Shown here: in pieces, positions 53,601 to 64,000 of the stretch
Layout of the letters: each line of letters begins with the position of its first letter
How positions within the stretch are numbered: position 1 is the first letter of the stretch
Notes under the pieces: model-generated
Database searches by the model: none
Seen by the model: only the letters and a program-made list of their open reading frames with translations
Told to the model about the DNA's origin: nothing
Translations under genes and position numbers: made by a program
Source of the DNA: Amoebophrya sp. A120
Lineage: Eukaryota > Sar > Dinophyceae > Syndiniales > Amoebophryaceae
Direction: 5' to 3'
NCBI GenBank assembly: GCA_905178155.1
Contig: CAJINV010000001.1
Span: 6,357,860-6,421,859 of the forward strand
DNA length: 64,000 nucleotides

Positions 53601-56600
53601 GCCGAAGCAGATAGAAAGTGACAAGTCAGGCGAAGAGACGCCCCTCCCGCCGATCATTCGCCTGGCCCGCAGCGGGCTCGCGCAGCCCGGGGAGACGACG
53701 GACTACGAACTTGGACAGCGCATTTCGAACGAGACCAAAGACCACTGGCAGACGCACGAGCGGCAGACAGATTTGGATAAACAGCAGGAGCAGATCAAGC
53801 GCGACAACCTGGTCGCAAAGTGCAACAAGATTTTGGCTGCTATCGCGCCGGAGCTCGTCCGGTCGGAAGCCGGCGAGAAGATTGCGAAACTGAAAAACAA
53901 CCCGCAGAACCGGATCGCACAGCTCGACAAGTTCGTCGCCGCCGCGGCCGCCGGCTATCTCGACATGCACACGATCCGCACCATGCCGGGCGACTACTGG
54001 CGCACGCACAACCACCACCCAGACATGATCGGCTTCATGCATCAGCGAAAAGAGATCACCTTAGAGGACGTCACGCAGCACCTGTCCGAGTACATCAAGA
54101 CCCGGGCGGCGATCGAGCATAGGGAAGCGGTGCTTCTCTACGGGAGAAAGAACGTGGTCGTCAACACGCAGAAGAAAATCATGGACCTGCTCCTCGGTTT
54201 AGGCAGCGGCGCCGCCTCCGTGCAGGAACGCAACCGCCGTTCACAGGAGGACACGAGCGAAACTCTGGTCGAGCAAATGAAAATCGACGCGGAAGTCTAC
54301 AATCGCACGCGGTCGATACAGGGCATCGGGGACTACCGCACGGACCGGGCCGCCCGGCTGCGGCGACACTTCAACAGCACACTCGGAGCGCCCCGGAAAA
54401 GTGACGTGGAGCGGGACTTCATGGAGCAACCGACCAAAAGTCGAGTCGCCGTTTTGGCCAGTTTGTCCGAGCAAGCGATCAAGCGCCCACTGTTCCTGCC
54501 GCCGGCGAAAACCTTCCGGACGGTTGGAAATCGGGTGGACGAGAACACCAAGGCAAAGCTGAATCCGAAGGGAACGCAGTTGTACGCCGAGGTGTGCCAA
54601 TTGTCCGAGCTGGTGCCCCGGTTGCGGGAGGTCCACCACCCGGACGAGGGGAAGTTTGACATCTCCGGCACGTACACGACGGACAACGAGTTGCTCGCGA
54701 TGAGCTTCATGCTCACGAAACGGGCTTTGCTTGAGGTGAACTTCTCGGAGAACACAGAACTCAGTGACGAGGCAGTCGTTACCTTTCTCCGGCGCGTCAT
54801 CCAGGAAGGCCCGACGCTCTTCACCCTGAAGAGTTTCAAGATCGCCGGGTGCACGTCGGTCGGGGACTACGGGCTGCAGGTGTTCATCGATCTGATCCCC
54901 AGTTTGAAATCCTTGCGCGAACTGGATTTCAGCGGCATTCGCGCCATGGCCCCGGGGACGCTGCTCCGCCTTGCGGACGAAGCGGGCGCGCGGCCGTTGC
55001 ACAAGGTCGTGATGTCAGATATCGAGATGCCGGGGACTTTGGCGACGCGGGTTCTCGAGTCCGTTCTCGCCAACGACTACTTGAAGGAGCTCGACGTGGG
55101 CTGGAATGCATTTGGGGAAAATGTGTTTGTCGATCTGCGGACCATGATCGCGCAGCACAAGACCTTAGAGGTGCTCCGGATGCCGAACTGCGCGGAGGTC
55201 ACGCCCGAGCCCGAGCACAACCCCATCCACATCTTCCTCGAGGGTTTCGGGGACTACAAGCTGAAATACATCGACTTGTCGATCAACCGCTGCACCATGA
55301 AATCCTGCTGCATCTTGGAAGCGGCCTTGTACCAAAATCGATGGTGTCTCGAGATCGACATGAACAACAACCCTATTGGCGCCGAGGGCTGCCGCTCCTT
55401 ATTCCGCGCGTTCTCCTGCCACCCGACCATGCAGTTTCTCGGCGTGAGTCTGATGCACGCGGCCGTTATGTACGAGGCCGCGGCGCCGCCGCATGTTTTG
55501 CAGCTGCTCGCGGAGGCCGCCGAGGGAAACAAAAAGCAGGAGCCGACCCGGCCGACCCAGAAGGTGGACGAGAAGAATCCCTGGGATTTACCAGAAAGGG
55601 TCGCGATCGACCCCAGCACCTCGGCTGGAACGGTTGGTGTGAATTACAGCTTGTATTCCTTTCTCCAGTGTAACCCCCAAAGATCCTACCTGCTCAACAT
55701 GGACGACCCAGGGCACCGCGCGATTCTGCGGTTATTGTTCCGGATTAAAGACCGCGTGCCCGGGTGCGCCTTTATAGGTCTCGACGACTACTTCATGAAC
55801 AATGTGGCGCAACAGGCGAACGGCGGCTGGAACATCGTGCCGCCCGAGCCGGGCTCCGCGGAGGCGAAGCGATTTCAGCCCTGGCAGAGCTTCCGCTTCG
55901 AGCTTGACTCGGCCGCAGACATGAGCAGCGCCAGCAACACGAACTTGGTTACCACTTCGCCGGCGGGCAGTCCGAAAGCAGGAGCTACGAAAGACAAGGG
56001 CCTCGTTCCCGCGGGGCAAACGGGCGGCGAGAAAGAGGTGGACGCGGCGGTCAAAATGCTCGCGCAGTTCGGAACGGCGACCAAGAGTGTTTTCACCCGG
56101 CAACGGGAAGTTTTTCTTGGAAATATTTGGCTGGATTTGCAAACTTCCGCCGCGGATCAAAAAATCTTCCTCGACGCTCTCTCCTTCGATTTCGAAATTA
56201 GCAACGAGCTGATCGCCTTCCTGATCGCCCGGACGCCGCACATGCGCCACCAAATCCTCTGCAGCCTGTTCGGCGCGCTGCGGGGTGGAAAAGCGGCGCA
56301 GCGGGTGTTGTTCCTCTTCCAGGCCCCCACGGACACGGACATGAGCCGCATCTACCTGCACGCGATGCAGCTTTTGAATTTTGTGCCGGAGAACCCGATG
56401 GGGCACTACAAACTTTCGCTCGATTCCGTCGCGGATTGGGGCGTCGCTGATATGATGATGAAGATCGATGCGTGGGAATTCAATCTGGTCATGACCAACG
56501 CCAGAGGGTGCAAAGCGGGGCCGCCGAAATATGTGGTTTCTCAGCACGGGAACAAATCGAACTTTCGCAACGAGCAACTGAACGGCCATTACTTCGAGAT

Positions 56601-58494
56601 GCACCCGAACTTCCAGCTGCCCATGGCCAATAGCCTAACGTTCGACTACAGCAGCCCACGGCGGCCGCCGGTCGGCGCAGTTCCCATCGCAGACCCGCAG
56701 GTGGAACTTTTGATGCGGGCCATGACGGTCAGTAACTGCTGCTTGCGCGACTGCCGGGATATTCTCCTGCAGATCTCCCCCAAAGTGTACCTGACGTGCC
56801 GGCAGCTGCGCAGGCTGCTAAACGTGTTCCAGGGGAGCCAGCCGCTCCTGCTCGACGTCATTGTCATCCTCATGAACCGAACTGTCGACTGGTATCTCAA
56901 CGAGAAAATCGTCCGCGCCGCCGTGTGGAGCAGCGTGTGGAAAACGGAGTTGCACAGGAGGGTCGGGAGCTACTACCTGATGCCCTGGGTGCAGCCGGAA
57001 AATTGGACGTTTGAGTTGGATTTCCGGTACTACGAAGACAGGCTCGTGCTGCAGGGCATATTGGCTTTCGAAGCGGCGGAGGACGGCGAGAACATTTTGG
57101 ACGTTGAGTGGGACAAAGACCACGACGGCACGCCCGATTTGCTCGTGTCCGGTATCCCCCGCTCTTGGGAGACGGAGGTGCCAAAAGCGGGGTTGCTCCG
57201 ACTCACCTACGCGTGCGCGCCGGAATTTGTGCAATTGAAATTTCGCCTGAAGATGGCTTCGCAGTACGGATTTTGGAACATTGCCGACGACATTTCGCTG
57301 GACCAAAAGCGCATCGAGTGGTGGATGAGCATCGAGGAAACCCCGGAGTACATTCTGGACATAGCGTTAGTCCTAATGCACAAGTTTCCAAACTTGAAAG
57401 CGGCGTTCAAGTACCTCGACCGGTACAAGCGACGACAGATCAACTTACAGGACATAAAGGCCCAGTTCTCCCGCATGCGGGTGAACAAAAGAACGCAGGC
57501 GAGGCTCCAAGACGTCTTCCGCTTCCTCGATCGCGGCGGCGAGGGGCAGGTCAGTTACGACGAGTTTAAGGTTTTTTCCTATCTCTGGAGCGAGATGTTC
57601 GTCGGGCTGGAGGAGTTCATATACCATTTAAGGTTCAAGATGGCGGTGGAAAAGCGCGCCTTGGAAACCACGACGTACCGCGACCCACGAAGGCGGCGAA
57701 AAGAGGACGTCACGAAAATGAAAGGCGTGAAGATGGTCACGGACGCGGAAAAACAGCCCGGCGCGGCCGAGGACTCGCCGGAGGACGACGGAAGCGGTCA
57801 GGGGAAGAAGATGGAGAAGAAAAAATCTAAGAGCAAAAAAGCCGAAAAGAAAGAAGACACCGAGGCGGATAAGAAGCGCAAGATGCAGGAGGAGCGCAAG
57901 CGGCTGATGGAGCGCGTGCAGCCCGGGCCGGTGCTGGGTTTCCTCGACCAGGATTTCGAGCCCCTGTCGCTCGCCGAAGCCTGGGATATCATGGACACGG
58001 ACGGCGGAGGATCTTTATCCCAGAAGGAGTTTATCAGCGTCATCGGGAAGTACCAATACAGACGGCAAAACGTGGGGATCATCTACAACTTCCTCGACGC
58101 CGACGGGGACGAGATTGAGCGGCACGAGTGGATGTCGGGCTTGGAGAAGATGATGAAGAAGATGCGGGACAACGAGTCGCCCGCGAGTTCCATGGGCTTC
58201 ACCGCCTTACACCGCGACTTCCGCGACACGCAGGATTTAACGAATTTATTGGAGGAAGACGTGGACGACGAGGCCTTCAACATCGACGGGGATCTGCTCG
58301 ACGGCGAGGAAGAGGAGGAGGAGGAAGACTTCCTGGACGATGAGGAGGGAGGTGGTGGGCCCCGGAGAAGCTACCGAACTGCCTCGTCGCTGGAGGAAAA
58401 CACGGTGTTTGACCCCAACGCTTTGAAAGATATCGACTACGGCATGGAAGACGAAATCGATGAGGACATCGACGAAGACGCGCTGATCGCCTAG
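50691..58494 (+). CDS. Giant LRR and EF-hand protein, two exons, 2532 aa
   Basis: Exon 1 (50691-51066) joins exon 2 (51272-58494) as G|GA, giving an in-frame Gly; donor GTACTG. Residues 1-125 are mixed. Residues about 130-1300 are charged and helical with Ala/Glu/Lys coiled-coil stretches (EANEAAELEAKAAADKKAAE). Residues about 1320-1520 hold ribonuclease-inhibitor-type LRRs (LRELDFSGIRAM; LKELDVGWNAFGENVF; LKYIDLSINRCT; LEIDMNNNPIGAEGCRSL). A large unrecognised domain follows (about 1550-2180; NWTFELDFRYYEDRLVL). The end has EF-hand-like loops near 2208 (DRGGEGQVSYDEF), 2365 (DTDGGGSLSQKEF, canonical) and 2399 (DADGDEIERHEW). A Lys/Glu linker and a very acidic tail complete it. The build suggests a calcium-responsive cytoskeletal or axonemal scaffold; that is inference. 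Confidence 0.85.
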
Positions 58495-59785
58495 GAGACA
58501 AGTTCTTGTAGTTGCGCTCCTCGTCTGCGATGCTGATCTTTTATTGCCTAGTGTTGTTCTTCGATTCACTTTCGCTCCTGTTTTTAGTACCCCTAGTTGT
58601 AGTTCTGCTGCCCGTAACATTTTGCAGTACAACCCCCCAAAACCTTTCAGCCTCAGCAAATCAACACAGTACTTCTTACTGACTCTCTGTGCCCCAGATT
58701 GGAAGTAGTCCCCGCCCCGGCCATCAACCCCGAGTAAAGGCACGCCATCCGTGATGGTGTTGCTTTAGCATGTATGATTCTGCTTTTCACTTGACTTCTG
58801 TCATTCACTCTTTACGTTTACATAATAACAAAACATAACATAACATAAACATATGCACCTCATATACAACTCGTTTTTTTTCACATTAACATAACTTCAG
58901 CTTCTCGTATTCTACTTTTTGTTTCTAATCATAACATTTTTGGCGATGATGAATTGCGCGTCGATTCTCATCTATCTTCTTATTTTGGCAAAACATTCCA
59001 GTCTCACGACACATGCAAGATTTTGTGATATGCGCAGAACAAGGACCACGCTGTACGTAGACCCGGCCTCGTTCTTTTCACTCATCTTGATCTTCTTATT
59101 TTGGAAAACCAACGACCCGAATGCAAACTATGCTCCTCGAAATTGAGCTGCGTCAAAATCCGCCCCACATCTTCTTTTCGAAGTAATCTGTAGTATCTCG
59201 AGCAGCGTCCGAAAGGCATAGGCACAGTGCCGCTTGATGCAGTGTCAAGCGAGACGAAAAGCTAAGGTGTTCCTTCGCCATCAAGTGAACTCGGTCTTCA
59301 ACAAACTCCGCTCAAACTAGATCAATCATTTTGCGAATTTTGCAAACACTAAACAATAGCATTAGCAAGACGGGATCAACTTCAACATCATATCACCCTC
59401 TTCACCGAGATGAAAACGCAAGGGAAAATCTAATAGCCTAGTTACAACTCACCCGGATGCTATTATCCTTCGTCCATGTAGTCATCGACTCCCGGCGCCG
59501 TACACTTTTCAGCGACCGAAACAACAACTGTCTGATTTATTGACTTGAGACGAGGAGCCTCCTAATTAACCTAAAGTTTAAGTTTCCAATTGATCCTAAC
59601 GCAACCACATTCGAAGTTCAAGCCCTGTTTTTGTTTTGCCTACCGTTTCACAACCGGCGCAAAGAATCTTCAGAAAGAAAGTTACATTTTTTAGCAACGA
59701 CAAGTGCAAATAGGACCTCGATCATCTGAAAGCGTCACCATGTTGAAGCCCACGCCGTATAAAAATAACGAGTGATATTTTTATC
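58495..59785. other. Spacer with one candidate membrane ORF
   Basis: At 58946-59146 an ATG opens MMNCASILIYLLILAKHSSL, with a second hydrophobic helix near the end (FFSLILIFLFWK), about 66 aa in all. The DNA under the two helices is an imperfect duplication (CTTCTTATTTTGG with flanks at about 58975 and 59091), so this may be repeat sequence rather than a gene. The remainder shows no gene on either strand. Confidence 0.35.
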
Positions 59786-59929
59786 ATGGGCGAACCAGGA
59801 GGTAGCGTGGGAAAAATTTCGTAGTTTTTTTGCTCAGACTTGGCTTTACGGGCCCACGACGCACGCCTCGGAATCCGTGACGAGCGCGTGCCGCCGTCGT
59901 ACCGCCGGAGGGACGAGGACGCTTTCTGA
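59786..59929 (+). CDS. Candidate micro-gene, two exons, 35 aa
   Basis: Exon 1 (59786-59801) starts at ATG and encodes MGEPG. A 36-nt intron (GTAGCG ... TTTTTTTGCTCAG) joins in phase to exon 2 (59838-59929), which ends GIRDERVPPSYRRRDEDAF-stop. The C-terminal sequence looks strongly protein-like, with charged residues and Arg repeats. No family is recognised. It ends about 90 nt before the CS-domain gene. Such a short product could equally be the last exon of a longer gene whose earlier exons I missed. Confidence 0.3.
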
Positions 59930-60020
59930 ACCCACTTGCTGTGGAGGTTCGCGGTTTTTGGCATTCCGCAGAGGTGTGGAACAAGTCTGACGCGCCGACG
60001 ACAAAAGTACCTGCAGAACA

Positions 60021-62189
60021 ATGTGGGTCGAAGTACTGGTAGCGATTGTGATCGTGGTGATCACGGCCACAGTAGTAAACTGGTACCTACGAACCTCGGA
60101 AGCCAAGCGAACTTCATGGCTTTCAAAGGAACTCGGCGTGCCAGACATATACAAATGGGACGGTAAGTAATTATGCAACAGCTCCTGTAGTGTACAGCTT
60201 GCTACAGTTGCAAACTTGTTACCCTGGCTGGCGTGACGCCCTTATGTTCGTTGCAGTATCGCACTCATCGATTATCTGTGAATTACTTGGACAAAAGTGA
60301 ATTTTGTTGTAAATTGAAAAATATTCACAGAAGCACTAATTGACCGAGTCGAGGATGCGTATTTCGACGCCCTGGAGGAGGCAGAAAAGCACTACTGCGA
60401 GGTCAACAAAATAGGGGCCGAAGACGAGTTGGAGAAAGTCTGGCCGTCCAAGCTTGACAAGGAATGGCGACATCGAATCAAGTACTCTTTTCTTTGAAAA
60501 GCAATTTTTTTCTCGAGCTTGGTAGATGATCATCATGTTGGTAATTGTTCTTGTATATATCACACCACTCTGCTGGCTTAGCAAGATTAAGATAAGTATC
60601 GTCCTCCACCACGATCGAAATCGATGAAATAATTCGTCGTTCTACATAATACTTCAAAAAAAAACTTTTAACAGGATGAAACTGATGGAGCGGACGATGG
60701 CTTGGGTGCACCTGTATCGGCTGATGGAAGCAGAATTGAAGCGATCACAGCCCCTCTGGCGACAAAACATCATTTCTCCGAGCTACTGGCAGTCCCTGAA
60801 ACGAGCAGAAGAAAAACTGGAAAAGCAGTTTTCCCTCATAAAAAAAGAAGTCGCAATCGTATTGAATTCAACTTGGTTACTTGCCGTGATTCTTCGTCCT
60901 CCTTTTTTCTGTTTCTTGCGACTGCGACATAATTTTTTGCATACTTTGTTTTGAATATGAGTGTGCTTTTCTTCGAACCTGACAGATTGACCCCGGCTCA
61001 ACCAACCAGACGGAGATTTTTCGCGAAAGTTGCAAGATAATAGATGCGTACGGCTATCCACCAAAAGTGCCAGAGGAAAAGCCGAAAGCAGAACCGCCTG
61101 GCATACGAAACGGAAAGATCATCGAGAAGTGCAGCGACAAGAAAACGTAGACATATTAACTTTTGTTTGTGTTATATAGTTTTTCCGTTTTGATCGCTGA
61201 CAAGATGTAGGCAGAACAAGTGAAGTGGGAGCGAGTTCTGTGATTTGTAGCATAAAAGTGCAACTACATCTGGCACTTTAGGCAAAAACATTTTTGATGA
61301 AATCATCCAAACGCAAAGAAACATAAACAGCTACGAGCTCGTTCAAGGCCCGTCTGACGCGGAGCTCGTGGTTTACATGCCGAAGGGCACATTAGCAAAG
61401 GAGGTGCGTGTCCGCGTGCAGAGGAAAAGCATCCAAATTTGGCGAAAGGGTGAAACCATCTTCCACAAAGAACTCCCGGACACTGCCACGGTGCGACCAG
61501 ATCCCACATGGCAACTCGCAAAAAAAGTAGGGACATTTTCATTCTTCATCGTTGGGTGTCATGCAACTTGTTACGGGGGCCTGCGAGGATAACGATAAGT
61601 GTGATAGCGATTTTTAGAAGTTTTACCAGTTCTTCTTCCTCGTCCCTGCGATGATTCCATGCTTTGAATTGAACATATTGAACAATCTTCCTCAGGGTGA
61701 CTTCGAAGCTGGCGATGTGGTGCTTCTCAGCGGACTTTCAAAAGACGACCTAAACGGCCAGAAAGGAAAGTACTTACTCTCTCAGTCAGATTGTGGTTTT
61801 GCTTGTTGACTTCTTCAGTTAAGAAGTCATGTTCTTGTCCTTCGGAAGGCTTCGTTCTGAACCTATTTCATTTGTCTAGTGTTATCGAACATGAAAAACT
61901 GCCTGAATTAGCCTATAGAAGATCTGATTCTAGATCGCAAAAAATAATACAAATACACCGCAAATCCAGGGTCCTGAAGAACAACAAAGAAACCCTGGCG
62001 AAGGGACGCATTCGCGTGGACCTGGGCACGGGCAACCCTCTGTCGATAAAGCCTGCCAACCTGACCAACGAGGAGGAGTTCCGGAAAACGGGTCTTGTCA
62101 TGAGTCTGGAAAAGGAAAAGCAAAATACCGTGTGGCCAATGCCCCCATGGAACGATGGCGCAGACGAGGAGTCGGCGTTGCCACAGTAA
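60021..62189 (+). CDS. Membrane-anchored CS-domain protein with a dinoflagellate-type LNGQ motif, seven exons, 399 aa
   Basis: Exons 60021-60162, 60331-60481, 60675-60858, 60986-61146, 61259-61526, 61696-61769 and 61970-62189 sum to 1200 nt and keep frame at every junction. Residues 4-21 form a signal anchor (EVLVAIVIVVITATVVNWYL). A helical region follows (LIDRVEDAYFDALEEAEKHY; WRQNIISPSYWQSLKRAEEK). Residues about 240-300 are a CS (p23/NudC-like) fold: SYELVQGPSDAELVVYMPKG, EVRVRVQRKSIQIW and an end with PDPTWQL. CS domains usually serve Hsp90 co-chaperones. Then come VVLLSGLSKDDLNGQKGKV and RIRVDLGTGNPLSIKPANL, a beta-rich motif I know from many dinoflagellate proteins. Likely a membrane-bound co-chaperone facing the cytosol. 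The exon 5 acceptor (CATAAAAG) is the weakest junction. Confidence 0.8.
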
Positions 62190-63687
62190 ACAAAGCATAA
62201 GCAACGAGTAATAGAGCTGCACTACGACATCTTCGGAAGGACGATAGCGAAGCAAACCGATCGTACATCACACTCGTGCGAATCGATCGAGGCGATTCAT
62301 GTTTACCAAACTCAACAGTTTAACAAGTCAAACAAGTTTGCGTTTTTTTACTAGTATCACACCCCGACGCGATATCCTCGTGTCTCTCCATAGAGGTCTA
62401 CTTAGCGTATGGATGTACTTTATCATTGTCAAAGATTTTTTCAATCGCTACTGCGTGTACAACAATGACGCGAACGTGATGAAGATTTTGCTGTCGCTTC
62501 ATTTTCAGGGTTATTCCAAATGAAACGGACGGTGGCGCCTTTTTTTTGCTGCCACACGATCCACATCGCGTATAATTTGTTGAACGAATGAACCCGCGAC
62601 CCTAGCTGTGTGCGATTTCCGTCCCAGTGGTTATCGTGTGCATTCATGATCGACGAAAATCAGAATTTTGAAAATTTCGAAGAAACAGAGCGGCAATGAA
62701 ATTATGCATTCGTGGAAGCGACGAGAGAACTCGATCAATTGCAAGCAGCTTGTCTTTGATGTAGTTGCGCAAACATCAACGGACGGTGTGGCCGCAGTTG
62801 GCACCTTTTTCGCAAAGACCATCATTTGATTTCAACAGCGTTCACGACCCTTTTCAGCAGGAAATCGTGCGGTGCTTGCCAGTTACATTTCTGGATCGGC
62901 ACACTCAGACTTCTGAGTACACATGTACCTCCTGCTGCTATGAATATATCAGGAGGCTCTGGTGAGGCCCTTTCCTTTTGGTTCACATCACAGTCGGTAG
63001 AAATTTGATCCACGGATTTTTAGAAAATAGAGTTGCACATGAACGAAGAAGATGGTGATGGACCCATGGCCATGTGCTGCACGACAGAGAAACGAAACGG
63101 TTTTTCTTGCACTTTTACAAGCATGGAGTAGAAGGAGAATTAGTCCCAAAAGAAAAGATAAAGAAAACAAAGAGCAAGACCGGTCGCAAAGCCCCGCCAC
63201 TGCCTTTCATAGCAAGATCTTCATCGACGCTCCTCTTCTAGTTCTACGACGTAGTTGTGGCATCAACAATGGTGCCATCAACAGTAGCAGTAGCACCCCG
63301 TTCTCGATGGCTCCTTTGGTTCCACTTCAGCTACCCACCACAAAAAGTACTTCTTTTCCCGATCTTCTTTTCGAATTACTTATAAGGAGAGTCGTCCACT
63401 AGCGCTATCATTATTATCCTCAATTCTGCAGCGCGGTGCTTTTTTCCACTTTTTCAAAGACGATCTTCCTTGTATTAGTATTTGTTTTAGATCGATTTCG
63501 CGGTAGTTCTGATATTGGTGCAGAAACTCCTTTCACGCTTCCCTTGGCGCTTATTCGTATTCCTACTTTAGACCATAACCATTTTTTTCAAAAGGAAGAC
63601 AGAGATAAAAAACGCTCTTTTCGAAAAATACTTTACATTCTTGTTGTTTTTGCGATCGAAGTGTGACAACTTTCGAGGTCACGAAAA
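62190..63687. other. Spacer before the malic enzyme gene
   Basis: Several 60-115 codon frames overlap on both strands, most densely at 62441-63013, where minus-strand frames with real ATG starts occur (MNAHDNHWDGNRTQLGS; MMVFAKKVPTAATPSVD). I could not link them by credible introns, so none is called. The last 60 nt are A-rich and precede the malic enzyme start. Confidence 0.4.
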
Positions 63688-64000
63688 ATGAGTGCTCCGA
63701 AGCTCCAAATTTCTGGGGACGTGGCCGTCCGCGACCATCTGCATGAAGCTCAGGGTTTGGTTGATGGTACCCCATCCCACAGCCAGCAGCTTCAAGCTCG
63801 CACAAGCTCTCGAGTGCTCGCGCCGTGGGAAGAAACATCCAGTCCAAGCAGCAAACGCACCGCGACGCAGCTGAGTGCGCAACGATTGACACGACTAAAA
63901 GGTGTGGACGTGCTGCGCGATCCGTACTTGAACAAAGGAACAGCCTTCACGGAGCGGGAAAGGGACATGCGTATCGGGATTTTTTCAGAACTTGCCTTGC
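63688..64000 (+). CDS. NAD(P)-dependent malic enzyme, N-terminal fragment cut by window end
   Basis: ATG in the usual A-rich context (CACGAAAAATGAG) opens a frame that reaches the right edge. The first 75 residues are a Ser/Gln-rich extension. Then comes GVDVLRDPYLNKGTAFTERE, which matches the conserved malic-enzyme N-terminal signature (LLRDP..NKGTAFT..ER). Malic enzymes oxidatively decarboxylate malate to pyruvate with NAD or NADP. The catalytic Tyr/Lys and the dinucleotide fold lie beyond the window. The N-terminal extension does not look like a clear mitochondrial presequence, so location is open. The last residues (MRIGIFSELAL) depart from the family, so a splice junction may lie close to the edge. 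Confidence 0.8.
   Translation, partial: MSAPKLQISGDVAVRDHLHEAQGLVDGTPSHSQQLQARTSSRVLAPWEETSSPSSKRTATQLSAQRLTRLKGVDVLRDPYLNKGTAFTERERDMRIGIFSELAL

Noticed and set aside
54241-55002. Minus-strand 253-aa ORF opposite the LRR region.
   Set aside because: The plus strand encodes recognisable LRRs over the same bases.
62590-62625. GGGTTCATTCG-like sequence on the minus strand resembling a tRNA T-loop.
   Set aside because: No matching acceptor, D-arm or anticodon stem could be folded around it.
62441-63013. Chain of minus-strand frames with ATG starts before the malic enzyme gene.
   Set aside because: All three frames of both strands are open over much of this stretch and no intron could be placed, so chance is the simpler reading.

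Overview
The window is eukaryotic nuclear DNA. Genes are split by spliceosomal-type introns, and many coding regions encode long low-complexity (Ser/Ala/Pro/Glu-rich) proteins around small conserved domains. The recognisable products are a multi-HMG-box chromatin protein, an Erv1/ALR sulfhydryl oxidase, a THOC3/TEX1-like WD40 protein, an Urb2-like ribosome-biogenesis factor, a CS-domain protein and the start of a malic enzyme. The best fit is an alveolate of the dinoflagellate lineage, possibly a syndinian such as Amoebophrya. The reasons are the HMG-box protein, the LNGQ...KPANL motif in the CS-domain gene (a combination I associate with dinoflagellate proteins), the odd intron donors and the tandem same-strand gene layout. 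This placement is an inference from style and content, not from a marker gene.

Layout: a possible C-terminal fragment of an upstream gene (3-122); an HMG-box gene with six exons (1959-4280); a giant apparently intronless ORF of 2674 aa with one membrane segment (5863-13887); a four-exon membrane protein with a Cys-rich region and a CCCH zinc finger (15452-19565); a secreted acidic protein (20852-22339); three unrecognised proteins (23325-29973), the last ending in an Ala/Pro-rich repeat tail; a three-exon gene with a membrane helix (31462-32619); the Urb2-like gene (33925-38754); a Ser-rich gene (39512-42472); Erv1/ALR (43205-43771); an LRR protein (44324-46463); the THOC3-like gene (47352-49541); a 2532-aa LRR/EF-hand protein (50691-58494); a seven-exon membrane-anchored CS-domain gene (60021-62189); and malic enzyme running off the right edge (63688-64000).

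All confident genes lie on the plus strand. In several spacers I can assemble small spliced genes by phase-consistent joining. Three are on the minus strand (4608-5790, 14044-14581, 20001-20423), each tail-to-tail with the preceding plus gene and head-to-head with the next. Others are very short plus-strand genes (32668-33111, 59786-59929). They are listed with low confidence because chance ORFs of 60 aa or so are common at this base composition.

The clearest genome-level signal is splicing. Of 23 introns placed by reading-frame continuity, 11 begin GTAC and 6 begin GTAT, while only two begin GTAAGT. Three of the assembled minus-strand introns are only 34-55 nt. Functionally the recognisable genes are housekeeping (chromatin, mRNA export, ribosome assembly, disulfide formation, carbon metabolism) mixed with large lineage-specific proteins. 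I see no CRISPR array, insertion sequence, rRNA or tRNA gene.
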